DNA of 14,419 nucleotides from an uncultured Bacteroidales bacterium (GCA_900546395.1 URDD01000065.1:1-14419); one strand, 5' to 3'; positions 1-7,562 are shown, counted from the first letter of the stretch. The notes: generated from the letters alone by a model not told the origin. Made by a program: numbers and translations.

Positions 1-3000
1 CTTCAGACCGTAAATTGGCAATCTTGCCGTTTCCCTGCTTTCGAAGTGGAAAAGGACCAGCGCAGGGAAGCCGGATACGGTAAACTCGGAGGTTACGAAG
101 CCAGTGACTTCCTTTGGGGAAAGGCTCCGGACAATGCCCCGACCGCTTCTGTCATAAGGCTCGGGTTTAACCACAGGATGGCAGGTATAAGGGTCAGTCT
201 CGCAAAAGGATTCGGTTTTTCCGATGAAGAATGGAGGGCCGCGCAGAAACAGGTGGTAATATTGAATACAGTACGCAAGTCTTTCATTGATCTTACGACC
301 GGAGAGGTCACTGCTGACGGACCAGTTCCTGAAACGGGAATCATTCCATATAAGAAAGGAGATGAATACAGGGGAGTCGTAGTTCCCCAGACAATCGGTG
401 CAGGGGCAAAACTTTTGAGTGTAACAGTTGACGGAGAGTCTTATTTCCTGCAAAAGTCAGAGGATTTTGTATATAAGCCTTCCAAACTGCATAATTTTAC
501 TGTTACTGTCAATAAACGTGAGGCTGGCGGCGGTCTTGAGTTTGTACTTTCATCTGAAAGCATAACAGTATGGGAAAATGACGGCATTTCCCATGATGCA
601 GTGGCCCGGGAATATGTGATAGTGAATGTAGATAAGCCCGGAACTCTGGACAAGTGCATAGCAAAGGCAGGCAAGGATTTGAGAAAAGTCCGCAACTTGA
701 AACTTACCGGTCAGATTAATACACGCGATTTTGCGGTGATGCGATTTTGGATGGATCGTCTTGCTGCTTTGAATCTTAAAGAAGTTTCTATTGTCAAGGG
801 AGAAGGTGACTTACTGACTGAGGGCAAAGAGGAAAGATATTATTCCTGTGATGATAATGAGATACCTAATGAAGCCCTGTTTCATAAAGAGACACTTGTA
901 TCCGTTGTGTTGCCGGATAAATTAACAACGATATGTAGTTCTGCTTTTCATTGTTGTTCAAATTTATCAGGCTCTTTAATTATCCCAGAGGGAGTTACAA
1001 GAATTGGAGTTGCAGCTTTTAAATGTTGCAAAAATTTAATGGGTAATCTTATTCTACCTAGTACATTGAAGATTTTAGGTGATGAAAATCGTAATTATAT
1101 GGGATTGCATGACGGTGTATTTACTGAATGTGGTTTTACATGCGAACTGAAATTGCCAGAAAATCTTGAAGTTATAGGATGCGGAGCATTTTACGACTGT
1201 AGTAATTTTTACGGTGAGCTGAAATTACCTAATAAAGTCAGATATTTAGGTTTAGAAGCTTTTAATAGTTGTGACAATCTCACCGGTTCCTTGAATATTC
1301 CTCAAAATGTAGTTGCCATACCTGATGGATGTTTTAGAGAGTGTGGGTTCAATGGAACTCTGACGCTTCATGATGGCATTATAACTATCGGTAAGGAAGC
1401 ATTCTCATGTACTGGATTAAAGGGTGAATTAAGATTACCTAAAAATCTTGAGGTTATAAGTCATTGGGCTTTCTATAATTGTGATTTCTCGGGTAATCTG
1501 GTTCTTCCAGAGAGCCTCTATTCTATAGGGGACAGGGCATTTGCATATAACTGGAGGCTTATGGGTACTCTTGAGATTCCGGAGAATGTGGTTTCCATCG
1601 GTGCCGGAGCCTTTGCGAAGTGCCGTAGCCTGGAAGGTGTGATTTTCCCGGAAGGACTTGAAAGCATAAGGTATAACTCATCTTTTGGTGAAGACGGAGG
1701 CGCATTCCAGGATTGCTTCGGCATAAACAGGATAGTCTGCAAAGGAAGGATTCCTGCTTATGTACAGGAAGGGGCATTCCATGGTGTTCCTAAAGATAAC
1801 TTCACTCTCGAGGTGCCTGAATCTGCGGTTCAGCAATACCAGGGAGCAGTGGGCTGGAAAGATTTCAAACGCATTTCTGCATACCGTAATCTTGTAATCC
1901 GTCCGAATGTGGCCACAGCCATAAATACTTCGGTGACAAGGGATCTTGTGCTGACAGCCGATGCGGAATGGTATGTCGAAAGCCAGCCGGAGTGGGTGAG
2001 CCTCAGCCAGACATCCGGCACTGGAAAGACTGAACTTAAACTGACTTTCAGCCAGATGCCTTCAGGTTCTGCTCCGAGGGAAGGCGAAATAGTATTCATG
2101 CTCAAGGGACAGGATTACAGAACAAGGTGCAAGGTAAGCCAGTATGATTATAAATACGGTGAAGACCAGTTTGTTACACTTCAGAAAGCTACTAAGGGGA
2201 GCGGTATCAACATAGTTCTTTTAGGTGACGGCTATGATGCGAAGGAAGTCAGCGAAGGCAAGTTGGCTGACAATCTTACAGAGGCATACGGTCACTTCTT
2301 CTCTATAGAGCCTTATAAGACATACAAGGATTATTTCAATGTCCATTATGCAGTGTCTGTATCGCCGGAGTCTGGAGTCGGAAGCGTGAATACCATTATT
2401 TACAACAAGTTCAATACTACAGCCAAAGGTGGTGTGACTCTCGGAGGACGCAACGGGGAAAGTGACGATTTGTATATAATGGATTATATTTGCAATGCTC
2501 CCGGAATAGCGAAGGATGACCTTGACAAGACATTGGTAATCATGGTACCTAATACTGCCGACTATGGCGGAATCTGCTATATGTGGGATGAAGGATATGC
2601 CATTGCCTACTGCCCGATGAGCAACTATGGCTATCCTCTTGATTTCAGGGGCGTAATCCAGCATGAGGCAGGAGGCCACGGCTTCGGAAAGCTCGGAGAC
2701 GAGTATATTTACCACAATGCATTTATTGATGCCTGCCCTTGTACTTGTTGCGAACATGTGTTTGAATTTAACTTAGCGAAGGCCAAGGGCTGGTACGATA
2801 ACCTGTCTCTTACAGGAAAAATGAGCGAAGTGGGATGGAACCACCTTCTTTTTCATGACAAATACAAGGATTTTGTGGATATATTTGAAGGGGGATTCAT
2901 GCACAGCAGGGGAGTATATCGTTCAGAGCATAACAGCTGTATGAATAATGACATCCCGTACTATAGTACCATCAGCAGAGAGTCTATTGTAAGAAGGATA

Positions 3001-3171
3001 AAGACTTTGGCAGGAGAGACATTTGCATTCGAAGATTTCGTGGCAAATGATGTGGTGGAGATTGACGGTGTGGCTGTGAAATCAGACTGTATGGACGGAT
3101 ATATTTACGACAGGTCATCCTCTTTGCAGCATAAGCCTGTATTTATGGGAAAATTATCTGATTTAAGATAA
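1..3171 (+). CDS. Surface fusion protein: fimbrillin-like domain, BspA leucine-rich repeats, BACON domain, M64 peptidase (5' partial)
   Basis: The frame is open to base 1, so the gene starts upstream; 1056 residues are in the window (numbered from base 1). A GTG at 46 is not the start, because the frame before it still aligns with the fimbrillin-like paralog at 3184. Domains in order: a Mfa-type fimbrillin-like domain (about 1-178, with YEASDFL, NTV and VVPQ motifs), a cap region (about 180-290), 11-12 BspA-type leucine-rich repeats (299-597), a BACON domain (about 629-713, ending in KVSQ) and an M64 (IgA-peptidase-like) metallopeptidase domain (about 719-1056). The peptidase motif is H888-E889-AGG-H893 followed by GFGKLGDEY, so the histidines have HExxxH spacing rather than HExxH. 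The likely role is a cell-surface or secreted protein joining binding modules to a zinc peptidase; its substrate is unknown. It is first in an operon, 12 bp from the next gene. The domain calls are firm; activity and anchoring are inferred because the N-terminus is missing. Confidence 0.88.
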   Translation, partial: LQTVNWQSCRFPAFEVEKDQRREAGYGKLGGYEASDFLWGKAPDNAPTASVIRLGFNHRMAGIRVSLAKGFGFSDEEWRAAQKQVVILNTVRKSFIDLTTGEVTADGPVPETGIIPYKKGDEYRGVVVPQTIGAGAKLLSVTVDGESYFLQKSEDFVYKPSKLHNFTVTVNKREAGGGLEFVLSSESITVWENDGISHDAVAREYVIVNVDKPGTLDKCIAKAGKDLRKVRNLKLTGQINTRDFAVMRFWMDRLAALNLKEVSIVKGEGDLLTEGKEERYYSCDDNEIPNEALFHKETLVSVVLPDKLTTICSSAFHCCSNLSGSLIIPEGVTRIGVAAFKCCKNLMGNLILPSTLKILGDENRNYMGLHDGVFTECGFTCELKLPENLEVIGCGAFYDCSNFYGELKLPNKVRYLGLEAFNSCDNLTGSLNIPQNVVAIPDGCFRECGFNGTLTLHDGIITIGKEAFSCTGLKGELRLPKNLEVISHWAFYNCDFSGNLVLPESLYSIGDRAFAYNWRLMGTLEIPENVVSIGAGAFAKCRSLEGVIFPEGLESIRYNSSFGEDGGAFQDCFGINRIVCKGRIPAYVQEGAFHGVPKDNFTLEVPESAVQQYQGAVGWKDFKRISAYRNLVIRPNVATAINTSVTRDLVLTADAEWYVESQPEWVSLSQTSGTGKTELKLTFSQMPSGSAPREGEIVFMLKGQDYRTRCKVSQYDYKYGEDQFVTLQKATKGSGINIVLLGDGYDAKEVSEGKLADNLTEAYGHFFSIEPYKTYKDYFNVHYAVSVSPESGVGSVNTIIYNKFNTTAKGGVTLGGRNGESDDLYIMDYICNAPGIAKDDLDKTLVIMVPNTADYGGICYMWDEGYAIAYCPMSNYGYPLDFRGVIQHEAGGHGFGKLGDEYIYHNAFIDACPCTCCEHVFEFNLAKAKGWYDNLSLTGKMSEVGWNHLLFHDKYKDFVDIFEGGFMHSRGVYRSEHNSCMNNDIPYYSTISRESIVRRIKTLAGETFAFEDFVANDVVEIDGVAVKSDCMDGYIYDRSSSLQHKPVFMGKLSDLR
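895..1791 (+). repeat. BspA-type leucine-rich repeat array within the M64 fusion gene
   Basis: About 11-12 units of roughly 23 residues follow the pattern LxGxLxIPxxVxxIGxxAFxxCxN, the TpLRR/BspA (LRR_5) type. Two units are expanded: one near 1070-1130 (GDENRNYMGLHDGVF) and one near 1660-1720. The middle of the array, roughly 910-1490, is much richer in A+T than its flanks: I count 16/60 G+C at 1021-1080 and 18/60 at 1201-1260, against 28/60 at 1621-1680 and 30/60 at 2041-2100. Such repeats usually mediate binding in surface proteins of this phylum; the ligand here is unknown. Confidence 0.85.
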
Positions 3172-3183
3172 AGATTAATAGAA

Positions 3184-4098
3184 ATGAAAAAGATTTGTTT
3201 AGCGATATCAGTTGTTGCCGTGCTTTTTGCCGGATGTGACAAAACTGGCTTTTCCGATGATGAAACCGCTGGAGGTGAAATGATTGCGGATGAAGGCCTG
3301 ATGCATTTCAATATGGGCTATCCTTCTGTAAAGGCTACCGAAACGGCATTTGAGTCAGGTGACAGGATAGGCGTATATATTACGGCTTATGAAAACGGTG
3401 AGCCACTTGCATTGCAGCTTGGAGGCAACTATAAGAATAACAATGCTGTTACATTTGACGGCTCTGTCTGGAATGCGGAACCTGAGATTTATTGGGAAGA
3501 AGAAAATTCAAAGTATGATGTGTTTGCCTATTATCCGTTCGGAAGCCCTTCTTCTGTAGATGAGATGCCGTTTGATGTAGCGGAAAACCAGAATATTCCG
3601 GAGACAGAAGAGTCTTTAAGCACTTATGAAGCGAGCGACTTTCTGTTTGCTTCCAGAAAAGGTGTGACTTCTGCAGACGGGTCTGTAAATCTTCTTTTCA
3701 AGCATAAGATGAGCAAACTGACTGTTGTCTTGAAAAAAGGAGAAGACTATGAAGGCGAGATTCCGGACGAAGGAGTTTCTGTACTCATTCACAATACAGT
3801 GACAAGCAGTCTTATAGACCTGTCGACAGGAGATGTTGTAAAGCATCCGAGGGCTTCTGCCAGAACCATAATTGCGAAAAAGGATGCTCTGGACAGATAT
3901 TCGGCTATAGTCGTGCCACAGATGATTCTGTACAAGCAGCCATTGATTGAAATCATCTGCAATGGTGTATCATATATGATTGAAACCAGGTTCCAGTTCA
4001 AAAGCGGTGTCCAGCATATAATAAATGTTACACTGAACAATAACCCTGAGCAGGTTAAGATTGAGATTGGAGGTGAGATTGAGGGTGGCTGGAATTGA
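3184..4098 (+). CDS. Fimbrillin-like (Mfa-type) lipoprotein
   Basis: The 304-residue protein begins with a lipoprotein signal peptide (MKKICLAISVVAVLFAGC), lipobox LFAG and acceptor Cys18. The mature part matches Bacteroidales fimbrillin-family proteins: FAYYPF near the middle, the YEASDFLFA motif, FKHKMSKLTVVLKKG, NTVTSSLIDLSTG, a VVPQ strand, and the typical ending VKIEIGGEIEGGWN. It is exported and lipidated; family members form fimbria-like surface polymers or act as their anchor or accessory subunits. Residues from FDV through VTLNNN align with the N-terminal domain of the preceding gene, including an ungapped 15-residue spacer between FDV/FEV and YEASDFL, so the two are paralogs. It lies 12 bp after that gene and 34 bp before the next lipoprotein gene. 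Which fimbrial role it plays cannot be told from sequence alone. Confidence 0.87.
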   Translation: MKKICLAISVVAVLFAGCDKTGFSDDETAGGEMIADEGLMHFNMGYPSVKATETAFESGDRIGVYITAYENGEPLALQLGGNYKNNNAVTFDGSVWNAEPEIYWEEENSKYDVFAYYPFGSPSSVDEMPFDVAENQNIPETEESLSTYEASDFLFASRKGVTSADGSVNLLFKHKMSKLTVVLKKGEDYEGEIPDEGVSVLIHNTVTSSLIDLSTGDVVKHPRASARTIIAKKDALDRYSAIVVPQMILYKQPLIEIICNGVSYMIETRFQFKSGVQHIINVTLNNNPEQVKIEIGGEIEGGWN

Positions 4099-4132
4099 TT
4101 GTTGATTGATATTGGGCTTGTAAATAGTTGAA

Positions 4133-5758
4133 ATGGATATGATGTTTAATCTGAAAATCAGAGCATTTTTGATTGGGACAGTGATGCTTTTATGTCTGGC
4201 ATCCTGCTCCTGGCAGAGGAATGTTTCTGAAATGACAGTTCCTGAAATAGTGTATCTGGAATCACATCCTGATGTGCATTCTGTCCGGTTGTTTTCCAGT
4301 CTGAAAAAAGAGATTTCATCGGATGTGAAATGCGGCTTTTATTTCGGCAAGGACAAGTATATTATGGACAAGATATACTGCGACATTTCAGGAAAGAATT
4401 TCAGTACGTCGGTATATGGCCTTGAAGAGGAGACATTATATTGGTACAAGTCATTTGTCGGTAACGGGTTCAATGAAATTTGCACTGACAGCAAATATTT
4501 CAAGACAGACGCTGAGCCTGAGCTTCCTGCCGATTTCAATGTGAAAGTCAGTGATGTCAATATGACTGTGATAGGCGAGATGACGGGATTAAGCGCCAGA
4601 CTTTCAGGAAATACGGATTTGATAAAATCAGGTACGTTCCGTATCGGCCGTGCGGAGAGTGATTATTTTCTTACAGTGGAAGGTACTGTAAGCGAGTCAT
4701 TGTTGTCAGCAAATATCATTACTCCTGTTTCCGGTTCGTACAGACTTAAAGCATCGGTTACAGACGGAGTAAGTGTAGAAGAATCAGATATTGGACTTTT
4801 TGACATTGAAACCGGTCCGGAATCTCCTGTAGATCCGTCTCCGGATCCTCCGGCTGAAGAATTCAATGTTAGCATAGAAAATGCCGGAATGCAGTTTAGC
4901 GGTGATATGGTGGCGTTGTCAGCCTCTTTGTCTGGAGATGTGGAGAAGGTAAAGACAATATATTTCCATATCGGGCAGGCTAAGGATCAGCTTTATCTTA
5001 AAGTTAAGGGTACTGTCGAAGGAACACTTGCAAAGGCTTATATTACTCCTCCTGATCCCGGACTTTATTGGTTCAGACTGACTGTCTCTGACGGGCAGTC
5101 TGAGATAGAGTCAGATGTTGTCTCTTTTGAAATACAGCAACCGGAACCAGAGCCGGAACCTCAGCCTGAATTTAATGTTCAGTTCACAGGGCTGAATGCC
5201 AATGTCGGGAAACGTACTACTGAGCTGTCGGTAACCTTGTCGGGGGATGTCAGTAAGATAGAGTATGGAACATTCAGTTACATTAGCCGGGAAAATAATT
5301 TGCCTTTGAACATACGAGGGAAAATTTACGGTAATTCTATGACGGCCATCATAGATACTCCTCCTCCTGGAATTTATGGGTTCAAGGCAGAAGTTACGGG
5401 TGACAGAATAACGTTTATAAGTTCAGCGGTTAAGTCATTTGAAGTCAGGCCCGCCCTGGAACCAAAGCCTGAATTTGCCGTGTCAGTAAGTGGAGTGAGA
5501 TGGGAAATCGAAGGCAAGCTGATTTATCTCTCCGCTGTAGTTTCAGGAGATATAGACCTTATTGAAAAAAGCGAGTTTTTGATAGAAGATAACAGCGGTG
5601 CAGTGATAAGACTCGAGGCCGGAAGAGACGGTTCAGTGTTAAGTGCCTTTGTTGCAGGACTTTTGCCATGGACTTATAAGGCACGGGCCGTAGTGAGCGA
5701 CGGTGTGGAAGAAAAGCAGTCAGAAGTAATAAATATTGTGATTTCAAATAAAAATTAA
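4133..5758 (+). CDS. Lipoprotein with tandem Ig/FN3-like domains and Pro/Glu linkers
   Basis: This 541-residue protein has a lipoprotein signal: hydrophobic stretch FLIGTVMLLCLASC with lipobox LAS and Cys25. The start could also be the ATG at 4139 or 4142, which would shorten it by 2 or 3 residues. An N-terminal beta domain (about 36-126) ends with the FN3-like pattern GLEEETLYWYKSFVGNG...SKYFKT. Four further units start with the motif (D/E)F(N/A)V at residues 134, 243, 346 and 447. Each contains (L/V)SGD or LSGN and ends in a (V/T)DG or similar loop followed by a final strand. The linkers are rich in Pro, Glu and Asp (PVDPSPDPPAEE, PEPEPEPQPE, ALEPKPE). It is probably an outer-membrane-anchored stalk or spacer that displays partners. 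The stop codon abuts the start of the next gene. No catalytic motif is visible, and I do not recognise a named family for the units. Confidence 0.8.
   Translation: MDMMFNLKIRAFLIGTVMLLCLASCSWQRNVSEMTVPEIVYLESHPDVHSVRLFSSLKKEISSDVKCGFYFGKDKYIMDKIYCDISGKNFSTSVYGLEEETLYWYKSFVGNGFNEICTDSKYFKTDAEPELPADFNVKVSDVNMTVIGEMTGLSARLSGNTDLIKSGTFRIGRAESDYFLTVEGTVSESLLSANIITPVSGSYRLKASVTDGVSVEESDIGLFDIETGPESPVDPSPDPPAEEFNVSIENAGMQFSGDMVALSASLSGDVEKVKTIYFHIGQAKDQLYLKVKGTVEGTLAKAYITPPDPGLYWFRLTVSDGQSEIESDVVSFEIQQPEPEPEPQPEFNVQFTGLNANVGKRTTELSVTLSGDVSKIEYGTFSYISRENNLPLNIRGKIYGNSMTAIIDTPPPGIYGFKAEVTGDRITFISSAVKSFEVRPALEPKPEFAVSVSGVRWEIEGKLIYLSAVVSGDIDLIEKSEFLIEDNSGAVIRLEAGRDGSVLSAFVAGLLPWTYKARAVVSDGVEEKQSEVINIVISNKN
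4532..5755 (+). repeat. Four tandem ~100-residue Ig-like units in the lipoprotein
   Basis: Units begin at about 4532, 4859, 5168 and 5471, so the spacings are 327, 309 and 303 bp. Conservation is at the protein level (first strand EFNV, then LSASLSGD, GTVEG, PPxPGxYxFxxxVxxG), with little long nucleotide identity. They are therefore old duplications rather than recent ones. Confidence 0.75.
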
Positions 5759-6325
5759 ATGCAAATACCTGAAGTAAGTTACCTCCTTAGCGAGGTGGAA
5801 AAAAAATATGGCCGCAGAATAGCGACATCTACAGATTTTGAATCATTGTCTGTCACTATCGATATTATGACGGGGGAGTTGTTATCTTCCTCTACTTTGA
5901 AAAGGCTTTGGGGATATGTATCCTCAAATCCTACTCCGCGTACATCAACTCTTGACGTGCTTTCACGATATGTAGGACACAGGAGTTTCAAGGAGTTTTG
6001 CGAGGGCCTGAAATCCTCGAATGTGTATGCATCGACATTTTTTTCTTCCAGAGTGCTTGATATAGATAGTCTTAGGATAGGCCAGCATGTATGTCTGGGG
6101 TGGGATCCCAACAGGCTTGTGGAGATGGAATACCTCGGAAACCGTCACTTCAGGGTGACATCATCTGCAAATTCACAGCTTAAGGTTGACGATACTTTCG
6201 AACTTTTTGAAGTGATACTGGGATATCCTCTTGTGATCTTGAAGATACTCAGGGACGGTAAATTTACAAATACCTACATAGCAGGACGTCAGGGCGGACT
6301 GAACTATATGAAAATCCTTGAGTGA
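5759..6325 (+). CDS. Small conserved Bacteroidales protein, possible DNA-binding regulator
   Basis: The predicted 188-residue protein has no signal peptide or membrane segment. Its N-terminal half (about 1-85) is helical and carries the pattern STDFESLS...LSSSTLKRLWGY...PRTSTLDVLSRYVGHRSFKEFC, which I recognise from many uncharacterised Bacteroides-type proteins. The SSTLKRLWGY/STLDVLSRYVG part resembles a helix-turn-helix arrangement. The C-terminal half (about 98-188) is mostly beta, with WDPNRLVEMEYLGNRHFRV and a VDDTFELFE strand. Its ATG follows the upstream TAA with no gap, so translational coupling with the surface lipoprotein is likely. DNA binding is inferred from the pattern only; no function is established here. 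Confidence 0.72.
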   Translation: MQIPEVSYLLSEVEKKYGRRIATSTDFESLSVTIDIMTGELLSSSTLKRLWGYVSSNPTPRTSTLDVLSRYVGHRSFKEFCEGLKSSNVYASTFFSSRVLDIDSLRIGQHVCLGWDPNRLVEMEYLGNRHFRVTSSANSQLKVDDTFELFEVILGYPLVILKILRDGKFTNTYIAGRQGGLNYMKILE

Positions 6326-6329
6326 CCTT

Positions 6330-7382
6330 CTACAGCTCTTTTATTGCAGATTTGAACATGGCTTCAATTGATTCGGCATCGACATTCATCTGGCTGGAAG
6401 ATTTGATGTTGCTGTCTTCTTTTTTTGTCGAGTCTGCCTGTCTTTCCTTAATATATGAGTCGTTATAGAATCCTGACGTGTCTGTACGCTCTGAAGAAGC
6501 GGGCATGTTATTTATTCCAGATACCGGATTTGCCCTGCTTTTGTTCTGTACTTCATTCTTGTTGCCTGAGAAGGAAAATATTATTGCGGCCATCATAAGT
6601 ATAACGAGTGAAACTGTTGAATATGAGAACAGTACTGTGATTCGTCTTTTTCCTTCCGCCAATATCGCTCTTTTTACTTCCGTCGCGTTCTGAAACCTTT
6701 GACGCCTGTCCCGCTTGAGACATTTGTCAGCAATATGGTTATAATATCCGGAAACCTCTCTAATGATTACTCCGAGAGACCATATGTCGCTTCTTCCGTC
6801 AATATTTTCTCCGGCAAGCAGTTCCGGTGATGCATAGATGCGTGTTCCTGCCGGTACCTTGTATGTACTGTATGAGTCTGCGTCTGAAAGGCCGAAGTCG
6901 ATTATTTTTGCATTGAACCCGTTGTATGTAACCAGAATATTTTCAGGTTTGAGGTCTCTGTGGATTACCTGTTTTTTGTGCATGTAGTCCAGACCGTCGC
7001 ATATCTCGCAAAGCAGTTTTCTGGCTTTTTCAAGGGGAAGCCTCCCGTTTGAGAGCAATGATTCAAGACTGCATCCGTCAATCCATTCCATTACTATGCA
7101 GTTTCCTATTTCCGGAAGAAAGATAAGTGCATAATACTGGCATATTGCAGTATGTGTCAATTTGAATCCTATGTCAAAGTCCTTCTTCAGAAGATCTTCA
7201 TAGAAAACATTGCCTCTGAATTCAGGTTTCAGTGCTTTATATACGAAAAAGCGTCCGTTTTTGTTTACTCGATATAAAATATTGAATCCGGCCTTGGAGT
7301 CATAGATTACTTCAAGGCCGATGGACTGATCGGGAAACTCCGCATCATTGAATGTCTGAAAGAAGCCGGATGGTCCAAACAT
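6330..7382 (-). CDS. Membrane-anchored Hanks-type Ser/Thr protein kinase with shortened C-lobe
   Basis: Starting at the ATG at 7382 gives 350 residues; an in-frame TTG at 7511 would add 43, but that extension crosses a perfect -7 element and a palindrome and adds no kinase sequence. Kinase motifs: Lys49 in VYKAL (ATP lysine), the catalytic loop HRDLKPEN (141-148), the metal-binding DFG at Asp162, SPEL as the APE equivalent, and SDIWSLG. The usual GxGxxG glycine loop is not seen. Only about 24 residues separate SDIWSLG from the conserved Arg of RQRF, far fewer than usual, so the alpha-G region is missing. A single membrane helix (about 248-271) is followed by a polar 79-residue tail rich in Ser, Asn and Lys, probably periplasmic. 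The catalytic residues are present, so activity is likely; the substrate is unknown. It is transcribed divergently from the barrel-protein gene and ends 4 bp from the convergent upstream operon. Confidence 0.88.
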   Translation of the reverse strand: MFGPSGFFQTFNDAEFPDQSIGLEVIYDSKAGFNILYRVNKNGRFFVYKALKPEFRGNVFYEDLLKKDFDIGFKLTHTAICQYYALIFLPEIGNCIVMEWIDGCSLESLLSNGRLPLEKARKLLCEICDGLDYMHKKQVIHRDLKPENILVTYNGFNAKIIDFGLSDADSYSTYKVPAGTRIYASPELLAGENIDGRSDIWSLGVIIREVSGYYNHIADKCLKRDRRQRFQNATEVKRAILAEGKRRITVLFSYSTVSLVILMMAAIIFSFSGNKNEVQNKSRANPVSGINNMPASSERTDTSGFYNDSYIKERQADSTKKEDSNIKSSSQMNVDAESIEAMFKSAIKEL

Positions 7383-7405
7383 AATGCATAAACAATAAGA
7401 AACAT

Positions 7406-7422
7406 ACTTACGGTCCGTAAGT
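7406..7422. promoter_or_regulatory. 17-bp perfect palindrome, candidate operator
   Basis: The sequence ACTTACGG-T-CCGTAAGT is an 8-1-8 perfect inverted repeat. It ends 24 bp upstream of the kinase ATG and begins about 10 bp downstream of the kinase's TAnnTTTG element, so it would cover or immediately follow the transcription start. There is no T tract, which argues against a terminator. It may be a repressor site or a hairpin at the 5' end of the kinase mRNA. Confidence 0.5.
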
Positions 7423-7431
7423 TCTAATCCC

Positions 7432-7439
7432 CAAAAGTA
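7432..7439 (-). promoter_or_regulatory. Candidate Bacteroidota -7 element for the kinase gene
   Basis: On the - strand the sequence is TACTTTTG, a perfect match to the Bacteroidota -7 consensus TAnnTTTG. It lies 50 bp upstream of the ATG at 7382, giving an expected transcript start near 7425. No good TTTG/TTG -33 element is visible at 19-21 bp spacing; the closest TTG motifs are 12 and 31 bp away. Confidence 0.45.
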
Positions 7440-7484
7440 GTAAAAATCTGACAATATTTCCGTAATTTTACAATGTTTTTTTGT

Positions 7485-7494
7485 GGGGGGGGGG
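7485..7494. repeat. G10 homopolymer tract in the divergent spacer
   Basis: Ten consecutive G residues on the + strand sit in otherwise AT-rich sequence, about 60-70 bp upstream of the expected kinase transcript start and 68 bp upstream of the ATG at 7563. Tracts of this length are prone to slipped-strand length change and can alter promoter spacing. The rest of the spacer (7383-7562) contains only AT-rich sequence plus the two sites listed separately. Confidence 0.6.
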
Positions 7495-7562
7495 AATATA
7501 TTGACTATCAATTATATATATTATTATATTCTTTCGTTTTATCCAATATTTGTTGTACTTGA

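Noticed and set aside
46..48. GTG as the start codon of the M64 fusion gene
   Set aside because: The frame is open to base 1, and residues before and after the GTG align with the paralogous fimbrillin-like protein; no signal peptide follows the GTG.
2221..2757. 178-residue open frame on the - strand inside the M64 domain
   Set aside because: It lies fully antisense to a well-supported peptidase domain and shows no recognisable motif; it is a shadow frame.
7383..7511. 43-residue N-terminal extension of the kinase from a TTG at 7511
   Set aside because: It would translate the G10 tract as PPP and cross a perfect -7 element and a palindrome; the ATG at 7382 leaves a complete kinase domain.
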